Positions 29,472-34,150 of a stretch of 34,150 bases of DNA are shown one piece after another (the stretch's first letter is position 1; the number at the start of each line of letters is the position of its first letter). A program made the position numbers and the translations under genes. A model generated the notes under the pieces. The model searched no databases, was not told where the DNA came from, and saw only the letters and a list, made by a program, of their open reading frames with translations. Location: positions 1 through 34,150 of the forward strand of contig DSDT01000016.1 in the NCBI GenBank assembly GCA_011048615.1, read 5' to 3'. Source of the stretch: Chloroflexota bacterium (GTDB taxonomy: Bacteria > Chloroflexota > Anaerolineae > B4-G1).

Positions 29472-31144
29472 GCCTCGTTCCTCTCTTTCAACCACTCCTG
29501 GCGGTACTCGGTCACCGCGTCTCGCAGGGCCTGTCTGATGGGGGGAGGTAATCTCCCTTCTTCCTGGATTTGCTGTATCAGCTCTGGGTGGCGGGTGCGA
29601 ATCTGATTCTGCCATCCACGCTCAAAATCTCCCACCTCATCAATGGGCACGTCATCCAGGATGTTTTCGGAGGCGGCCCACAGGATCACGACCTGGGCTG
29701 CCAGGGAGAGGGGCTGGTGGGCGGGTTGAGTCAGCACAGTTTGCAGCCGCTTGCCCCGTTGAATTTGGCGCCGGGTGGCTTGATCCACCTCGGTGCCAAA
29801 GCGGGCGAAACGGGAGACCTCGGCGTATTGTGACAGCTCCAATTTCAACTCGCTGGTCACGGCGCGCATCGCCTCCGTCTGGGCCTTGCCCCCCACCCGT
29901 GAAACTGACAATCCTACGTCAATGGCGGGTTTGATGCCCTGGTTGAAGAGAGCCGTATCGAACACGATCTGCCCGTCGGTGATCGAGATCAGGTTGGTGG
30001 GGATGTAGGCTGAGAGATTGCCCCGCTTCGTCTCCACGATGGGCAGGGCGGTCAACGAACCGCCGCCCCTGTCTGGATGTAGTTTGCACGCTCGCTCCAA
30101 TAGCCGCGCGTGCAGGTAAAAGATGTCGCCGGGATAGGCCTCCCGTCCCGGTGGACGGCGCAGCAGGAGGCTCAGTTCGCGGTAGGCGTCGGCATGTTTG
30201 CTCAGATCATCGTAGACGATCAGCACGTCTCGACCCTCGTGCATGAAAAACTCGGCGATGGTGCAGCCGGCGTAGGGAGCCAGATAGCGCAGTGCGGGTG
30301 GGTCCTCCGGACTGGCGATGACCACCGTGGTATAAGCCAGCGCCCCGCGATGGCGCAGCGTTTCGATGACAGAGAGCACGGTTGATTTCTTTTGCCCGAT
30401 GGTGACATAGACGCACGGTATGTCGCTGTTCCGTTGGTTGAGGATGGCATCCACGGCCAGCGTCGTTTTGCCGACCTGCCGATCTCCCAGGATCAGCTCC
30501 CGCTGACCGCGCCCGATGGGGAACAGGGCATCCACCACCTTGACGCCGGTGTGCAGCGGTTCGTTCACCGGCGCGCGCTCGATGATGTCCGGCGCTTCCT
30601 GTTCGAGAAAGTGAGCGTCCGTCGCCTGTACTGGGTTGCGATCGTCGAGTGGGACGCCCAGGGGGTTCACGACACGTCCCAAGATTTGATGTCCGACCGG
30701 GATTTGGACCCGCTGCCCCGTGGCCGTCACCAGATCGCCCCCCTGGATGCCCGCGTCGGGTCCCAGGAGAATGACGTCCAGCCGGGCGTGGTCCAGGTTG
30801 AGGATCAACCCTTGCACTCCGGTGGGAAAGGTGACCAACTCGTCGGTAGACGCACTGGGCAGGCCAGAGAGGGTGGCGACGCCGCTGCCGATGTGTTGGA
30901 CGGTCCCCACGTCATGGAAGCGGACCTGGTCGGTCATGTGGCCGATTTGCTGTCGCAGTCCCCTCACGATTGCCGTCAGGTTCGGCCGCGTGCGTGGGTC
31001 GTCCAGTTCTGCTCCGACCTGTGCTTTGACGCGCTGAATGAACTCGGCCCGGTGGATGTCCACGTCCCCTGTCTGCTGACCGGCCTGTTCGCGGAGCACT
31101 CGGAGCAGCGCTCCCACGTCTGGGTGCGTGCGCTCCTCATCCAT
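29468..31144 (-). CDS. atpA: N-type ATPase alpha subunit with N-terminal repeat extension
   Basis: About 558 residues from the ATG at 31144, which overlaps the atpF stop by 8 bases; typical alpha subunits have 500-515. The core is complete: Walker A GDRQVGKT (220-227; usual form is GDRQTGKT), IYDD-type LIVYDDLSKHADAYRE, RRPPGREAYPGD, and SVSRVGGKAQTEAMR with the arginine that reaches the catalytic site. The extra N-terminus holds an internal repeat: THPDVGALLRVLREQAGQQTGDVD (6-29) and TRPNLTAIVRGLRQQIGHMTDQVR (52-75), 10 of 24 residues identical. The beta-barrel starts at HDVGTVQHIGSGVATLSG. The extension might dock the stator or the PII-like protein; that is speculation. Confidence 0.93.
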   Translation of the reverse strand: MDEERTHPDVGALLRVLREQAGQQTGDVDIHRAEFIQRVKAQVGAELDDPRTRPNLTAIVRGLRQQIGHMTDQVRFHDVGTVQHIGSGVATLSGLPSASTDELVTFPTGVQGLILNLDHARLDVILLGPDAGIQGGDLVTATGQRVQIPVGHQILGRVVNPLGVPLDDRNPVQATDAHFLEQEAPDIIERAPVNEPLHTGVKVVDALFPIGRGQRELILGDRQVGKTTLAVDAILNQRNSDIPCVYVTIGQKKSTVLSVIETLRHRGALAYTTVVIASPEDPPALRYLAPYAGCTIAEFFMHEGRDVLIVYDDLSKHADAYRELSLLLRRPPGREAYPGDIFYLHARLLERACKLHPDRGGGSLTALPIVETKRGNLSAYIPTNLISITDGQIVFDTALFNQGIKPAIDVGLSVSRVGGKAQTEAMRAVTSELKLELSQYAEVSRFARFGTEVDQATRRQIQRGKRLQTVLTQPAHQPLSLAAQVVILWAASENILDDVPIDEVGDFERGWQNQIRTRHPELIQQIQEEGRLPPPIRQALRDAVTEYRQEWLKERNEA

Positions 31145-31952
31145 AGGGGCTTGCCTTGCTTTCTGCCAGATCGTCTTCGGCGGCATACTCTTGGAGCGCG
31201 TTCACCACGCTGCCACGCAGTTCCTTCAGCCGGCCGGCGATCGAGTTCTCCACGACGATGTCGCCCAGGCGCACCTGTAGACCGGCTCCCAGGGCCGGGA
31301 CGATCTCGATTTCCAGGTCCACGTTCCGATCGGCCAGGGCGGAGAGGGTGCGGGCGACCTCTCCCTGCTGTTCCCGCGACAAGGGGTGGGCGGTGGCCAC
31401 ATAGGCCGTGGGAGCGCGCTGTCCCAGAGATCTGCGGAGTGCTTCCACGCGCGCCATCTCGCTGCGCCCCATCTCCCAGATGCGGTCATCCAGCTCTTTG
31501 ATCAGTGTGTCATGCACGGCGGGAGGAGCCGCTTGGTTGATGACCTGGGCGCTGATGTCCAAGATGGCCTCCAACAGTTCCGCATGGAAATCGTCCACGG
31601 TCCGGCGGCGTAACTGTTGCGCATCCTTCTGGGCCTCGGCCAGAATGCGTTTGGCCTCTTTTTCCACACTGGCGAGCATACGCTCGAGTTCGATGTCCGC
31701 GTGTCGTTGGGCATCGGCGATGATCTGGTCGGCTTCCTCTCGGGCGTTGGACAGCCGTTCCTCCCACTCGGCGTGCAGCCTCTCCGCTTCCTGGCGTTCT
31801 TCCGCCAACTCGCGGGTCAGGCGTTCTCTCTCGGTCGCGTTCTCCTTGATCTGGCGCATGGCCGGGCGGAAGAGCACATAGTAAAGGACCGCGCTCAGGA
31901 TCAAAAAGTTGGCGATTTGGAAGGCGATAGTGGCCAAGTCCAGATTGAGCAT
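31137..31952 (-). CDS. atpF: N-type ATPase b subunit fused to a delta-like C-terminal domain
   Basis: A 271-residue stator subunit; ordinary b is about 160. Residues 8-32 form the membrane helix (TIAFQIANFLILSAVLYYVLFRPAM), followed by a long charged coiled coil (about 35-135) rich in Glu, Arg and Ala. From about residue 180 the sequence changes to a delta/OSCP-like domain: PTAYVATAHPLSREQQGEVARTLSALADRNVDLEIEIVPALGAGLQVRLGDIVVENSIAGRLKELRG, matching the delta signature V-x-T-A-x-P-L-S ... G-x-x-V-R-I-G-D-x-V-x-D-x-S-x-x-G-R-L. The operon has no separate atpH gene. AGGGG precedes the ATG and overlaps the atpE stop region. Confidence 0.9.
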   Translation of the reverse strand: MLNLDLATIAFQIANFLILSAVLYYVLFRPAMRQIKENATERERLTRELAEERQEAERLHAEWEERLSNAREEADQIIADAQRHADIELERMLASVEKEAKRILAEAQKDAQQLRRRTVDDFHAELLEAILDISAQVINQAAPPAVHDTLIKELDDRIWEMGRSEMARVEALRRSLGQRAPTAYVATAHPLSREQQGEVARTLSALADRNVDLEIEIVPALGAGLQVRLGDIVVENSIAGRLKELRGSVVNALQEYAAEDDLAESKASPYG

Positions 31953-31955
31953 CTG

Positions 31956-32237
31956 TTATCCCCTGGGAAAGAAACGATCGAGTAGGGGATTGGCAAAGAT
32001 GAGGATCAGTATGATCAACAGGACGTAGATGGCCGTGGATTCCAACAAGGCCATGGCGACGATCAGGGTCGTGCGTAAATCGCCAGCCACCTCAGGCTGA
32101 CGAACCATCCCCTCCAGGGCTTTGAGTACTGCCCGGCCCTCGACGATAGCCGGGAGGATGCATCCCAGCAAGATACCGATGCCGGAGACGATGATTGTGA
32201 CGAGCGTGATCAGGGTTCCAGGGTCCATTTCTGCCAT
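31956..32237 (-). CDS. atpE: N-type ATPase c subunit (rotor ring)
   Basis: A 93-residue helical hairpin. Helix 1 (about 8-42) ends in the polar loop RQPEVAGDL; helix 2 (about 55-82) carries the ion-binding Glu66 in ALLESTAIY, with Ser67 and Thr68. Glu33 (LPAIVEGRA) takes the place of the Gln32 that helps coordinate Na+ in Ilyobacter tartaricus, giving two carboxylates per subunit. Glu-Ser-Thr is Na+-type, while an N-ATPase ring of Burkholderia pseudomallei was reported as proton-specific, so the coupling ion is open. AAGGAG overlaps the atpB stop. The extra N-terminal residues and the FFPRG tail are longer than in common c subunits. Confidence 0.94.
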   Translation of the reverse strand: MAEMDPGTLITLVTIIVSGIGILLGCILPAIVEGRAVLKALEGMVRQPEVAGDLRTTLIVAMALLESTAIYVLLIILILIFANPLLDRFFPRG

Positions 32238-32240
32238 ACG

Positions 32241-32930
32241 TTAACTCCTTTCTGTATCTGTGGATTGATTTGCTTCCACGTCTGTTTCGGTAGCCTCTAT
32301 GCCCTCACCGATAAAAACGGCGGCCAGGGCAGTGAAGATGAAGGCTTGTAAGAGACCGGTGAACATGCTGAACCCGATCAGAGGGAGTGGGGCGATCAGC
32401 GGTACCAGCAAAAAGATGACGGCCACCACCAGTTCGGTGCTGATGATGTTGCCAAAGAGGCGCAGGGTGAGGGATAGGGTGCGGCTCAACTGCCCAAAGA
32501 TCTCGAGGGGCAGCGTCAGAGGAGCCAAAAAGACCGGGGATGCCAGGCTCTTGAAGTATTCGAGGGCCCCCATGGCGCGAATGCCAAAATAGTGCACGGC
32601 GAAAAAGACGACGATGGACAGCGCGGTCGGGGTGTTGATGTCACGGGTGGGTGAGATCAGCATGGGCGCCGCACCGATAATGTTCGCCGTGGCGATGAAC
32701 AGAGCCAGCGATCCCAGGAACGGCAGGTAAGGTTCGGCGGGCCGTTTCATCAGGTCAGAAAGCATGTCGGATAGGGAAATGATCAGCATCTCTAGCGCTG
32801 CCGGAAAGCGATGCTTTACGATAATTACGATCCCCACGACCAGTCCCATCATCACCCACGTCGAAACGACGGTGTCTCGCACGCCGATGCCAAAAATCTG
32901 GAACATGTCTTGGGGAAAGAATTCCTCCAT
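32241..32930 (-). CDS. atpB: N-type ATPase a subunit
   Basis: A 229-residue membrane stator protein forming the ion half-channels. The start is the ATG at 32930 with AGGAG upstream (MEEFFPQDMFQIFGIGVRDTVVSTW); the ORF track extends 24 codons into the gap. The essential arginine is in SRTLSLTLRLFGN (Arg157 from this start), followed by the last two helices VVAVIFLLVPLIAPLPLIGFSMFTGLLQAFIFTALAAVFIGEGIE. About five to six helices in all. It is cotranscribed with atpE, whose ribosome binding site overlaps its stop. Confidence 0.93.
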   Translation of the reverse strand: MEEFFPQDMFQIFGIGVRDTVVSTWVMMGLVVGIVIIVKHRFPAALEMLIISLSDMLSDLMKRPAEPYLPFLGSLALFIATANIIGAAPMLISPTRDINTPTALSIVVFFAVHYFGIRAMGALEYFKSLASPVFLAPLTLPLEIFGQLSRTLSLTLRLFGNIISTELVVAVIFLLVPLIAPLPLIGFSMFTGLLQAFIFTALAAVFIGEGIEATETDVEANQSTDTERS

Positions 32931-33096
32931 CACTCTACTCCTATTCCTCGCACGAACCACAGTGGGAGAGGTTCGTAATAAGCGATTGAACTGTGCCCCC
33001 AAAATGTGCTAGGGCGCGCACTACAAACCCCCAGTTAAAAGTACAGCTTTTCGGTTTTCGCTCCCAGCCCTCGTCTCGGGGGCGTCGGCATAGGCC
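32931..33096. other. Unusual gap inside the N-ATPase operon, with hairpins and a repeat core
   Basis: All other joints in this operon overlap or have a few bases, but 166 bases separate atpR from atpB. The gap has ACGAACC (32952-32958)/GGTTCGT (32970-32976), a 7-bp hairpin close to the atpB ribosome binding site, a copy of CACTACAAAC at 33019-33028 within GCGCGCACTACAAACCCCC, and a weak stem AAAAG-TACAG-CTTTT near 33037-33051. It may be an inserted palindromic element or an attenuator that sets stoichiometry. Confidence 0.45.
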
Positions 33097-33393
33097 TTAA
33101 CCTCGTGACGCGGTCAACGCGACTATACCCCGCTGGGCGAACCACTGACCTGCAAAGGCGAGCAGTCCTGCCCCCGGACTCTGTTGAAGCGCCATGATCA
33201 ACAGCCCGGCGGCGAGTCCCCAGCGCAAGGCGATACCCCCTAGCACCAGGGCTACGGAGCGGAGGGGTGCGCCGGGATGCAGGCGGGATACCGTCCAGCG
33301 CAGGCTCCATCCATGGAGTGCTCCCACTCCTCCTCCTAGCAGCAACCAGATCACGAGTCTCGGCATAACAAGTCGGAGCCCGTCCTGCCTCAT
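33097..33393 (-). CDS. atpR: N-ATPase-specific membrane subunit AtpR
   Basis: A 98-residue protein with about three hydrophobic segments (LVIWLLLGGGVGALHGWSL, SVALVLGGIALRWGLAAGLLIMAL, then GLLAFAGQWFAQRGIVAL). The start at 33393 overlaps the atpQ stop by ATGA; the ORF track frame extends far upstream into atpQ. AtpR and AtpQ occur only in N-type ATPase operons, and AtpR carries conserved arginines in its helices (here TVSRLHP, ALRWG, AQRG), thought to interact with c-subunit carboxylates during ring assembly. That role is known from comparative work and not tested here. Confidence 0.85.
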   Translation of the reverse strand: MRQDGLRLVMPRLVIWLLLGGGVGALHGWSLRWTVSRLHPGAPLRSVALVLGGIALRWGLAAGLLIMALQQSPGAGLLAFAGQWFAQRGIVALTASRG

Positions 33394-33629
33394 TTCCCCT
33401 GCTGTGGAGGGTGTTTGCGCGCTTCTATGCGCCGGACCGAGCGGGCCACGTTGTAATATCCCACCCAGATGCCCAGCAGCAGCAATCCCACGGTAAACCC
33501 GTATCCTGCTCCCAGTTTCTGGTCCAAAGAGTGACCCACCAGTATTCCGACGAAAATCGGCAGGGCCAGATCCCAGCCCAGTGACGTAGCGCGCAGTGCC
33601 TCGTGCCACACCCTTTGTTCAGTCTGCAT
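33390..33629 (-). CDS. atpQ: N-ATPase-specific membrane subunit AtpQ
   Basis: A 79-residue AtpQ/AtpI-like protein from the ATG at 33629, with AGGA 5 bases upstream; an alternative ATG at 33641 adds four residues. Two helices are clear: LALPIFVGILVGHSLDQKL and YGFTVGLLLLGIWVGYYNV, followed by a basic tail. This is the small two-helix protein found next to AtpR in N-ATPase operons and probably helps to assemble the c ring. It overlaps atpC by 11 bases and atpR by 4. Confidence 0.85.
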   Translation of the reverse strand: MQTEQRVWHEALRATSLGWDLALPIFVGILVGHSLDQKLGAGYGFTVGLLLLGIWVGYYNVARSVRRIEARKHPPQQGK

Positions 33630-34020
33630 CTCGATCCTCATCGCCCAAGTCCAGTATGTCCTCGAACTGGGTTTTCAGTTCGACCACTAGCTTGCGCGCC
33701 AGCCGATCAAAACGGGCCTGCTCGGAGGCTTGGGCTGTCCCTCCAGTAGAAGCAGGCCGGGTCTGATGACCGATGAGGAGCGTGACGCCAGTTTGATCCA
33801 CTTGCAGTATCCCGGCCTCTAGGTCCACGCTGTGCTCACCGGCGTCGTCGGTGTAGCGCAGCGGCGCGGCGATCGTCTCCGCCAGCAGCGGCGCGTGCCC
33901 GGGGTAGATGCCGATTCCCCCGCCGTCGGTGAGCTGGACTTGTACCGACTGAACATCGGCGGCCTCGACCAGCGTCTCGACCGGCGTCAGCACGGTCAGG
34001 TGCAGAGGCTCACGGGCCAT
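33619..34020 (-). CDS. atpC: N-type ATPase epsilon subunit
   Basis: A 133-residue epsilon subunit. The N-terminal beta-sandwich has [53 protein letters not shown], with [10 protein letters not shown] the family hallmark (normally GILPGHAPL). The C-terminal helices ([26 protein letters not shown]) are shorter and less regular than those that inhibit ATP hydrolysis in E. coli, and the protein ends in an acidic GDEDRDAD tail. Its ATG overlaps the atpD stop by 11 bases, as expected for the atpDC order of N-ATPases. Confidence 0.92.
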   Translation of the reverse strand: MAREPLHLTVLTPVETLVEAADVQSVQVQLTDGGGIGIYPGHAPLLAETIAAPLRYTDDAGEHSVDLEAGILQVDQTGVTLLIGHQTRPASTGGTAQASEQARFDRLARKLVVELKTQFEDILDLGDEDRDAD

Positions 34021-34150
34021 TCGCCGCTTCCTCGATCAGTTCGCTGGCTCGCTCCACAGCCTCATCTATGGAGCCGATCATGTAGAATGCCTGCTCGGGC
34101 AGAGCGTCGTGACGGCCCTCCAAAATCTCACCAAAGCCCCGCAGCGTCTC
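34010..34150 (-). CDS. atpD: N-type ATPase beta subunit, C-terminal 46 residues (runs off the window)
   Basis: Translating the minus strand from the right edge gives [46 protein letters not shown] followed by TGA at 34012-34010. This is the end of the catalytic beta subunit: G-F[18 protein letters not shown] is the classical C-terminal signature. The nucleotide-binding part lies beyond the window. The stop overlaps the atpC start by 11 bases. The operon promoter must also be off-window. Confidence 0.95.
   Translation of the reverse strand, partial: ETLRGFGEILEGRHDALPEQAFYMIGSIDEAVERASELIEEAANGP

Noticed and set aside
1-34150. tRNA, rRNA or known riboswitch
   Set aside because: I looked for TTCGA-type T-loops and conserved rRNA or riboswitch cores in the gaps and saw none; a tRNAscan-SE/Infernal run would settle it.

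Overview
The window reads as chromosomal DNA of a GC-rich, free-living bacterium, most probably a member of the Chloroflexota (Anaerolineae/Caldilineae-like). This is inferred from the mix of families: DUF2089/SHOCT-like proteins, TMEM165/GDT1 exporter, a soluble FtsK-like ATPase, ETF/acyl-CoA dehydrogenase clusters, an N-type ATPase, and short intergenic palindromes carrying an ACTAAAGTCGT core. No rRNA, tRNA, CRISPR array, intact insertion sequence or phage gene was seen. Nearly all genes are tightly packed, with ATGA stop/start overlaps and AGGAGG-type ribosome binding sites.

Layout. 1-2.3 kb (minus): a fragment of a B12-binding radical SAM gene, a small two-helix membrane protein and an FtsK/SpoIIIE-type ATPase, behind a promoter that has a GAAC-N4-GTTC (SOS-box-like) palindrome just downstream. 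2.3-4.5 kb (minus): a C45-type Ntn hydrolase and a patatin phospholipase. 4.6-8.1 kb (plus): a secreted Gly-rich protein whose promoter carries three 11-bp-spaced direct repeats, then an OmpR-type regulator, a histidine kinase with a Met-rich sensor loop and a GDT1-type cation exporter. 8.2-12.3 kb (minus): an operon of a DUF2089 zinc-ribbon regulator, a DUF4097 beta-solenoid protein, an MFS exporter and two paralogous SHOCT proteins; four of the five share the same small helical SHOCT-like module, and the operon starts at a consensus promoter wrapped in an inverted repeat.

12.4-15.4 kb (plus): two overlapping genes that each join a helix-turn-helix-like N-terminus to an Hfq/Sm-like C-terminal domain, then a membrane-anchored lectin-fold protein and a dipeptide-epimerase-like enolase-superfamily enzyme. 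15.4-25.3 kb (minus): a PatB/MalY aminotransferase and a beta-oxidation cluster (TetR, thiolase, 3-hydroxyacyl-CoA dehydrogenase, enoyl-CoA hydratase, two acyl-CoA dehydrogenases, EtfB, EtfA). The dehydrogenases would pass electrons to ETF while hydratase, dehydrogenase and thiolase finish the cycle; the TetR gene has a tandem operator over its own consensus promoter. 25.6-28 kb (plus): a membrane-anchored penicillin-acylase-type Ntn hydrolase.

28.2-34.15 kb (minus): an N-type rotary ATPase operon in the diagnostic order atpD-C-Q-R-B-E-F-A-G, with no separate delta gene because AtpF is a b-delta fusion. Between atpA and atpG, translationally coupled to atpA, sits a 107-residue PII-like protein of the DarA/PstA (cyclic-di-AMP receptor, DUF970) type. 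This placement suggests direct second-messenger control of an ion-pumping ATPase and, together with the paired HTH-Hfq-like genes, is the most novel-looking content here.
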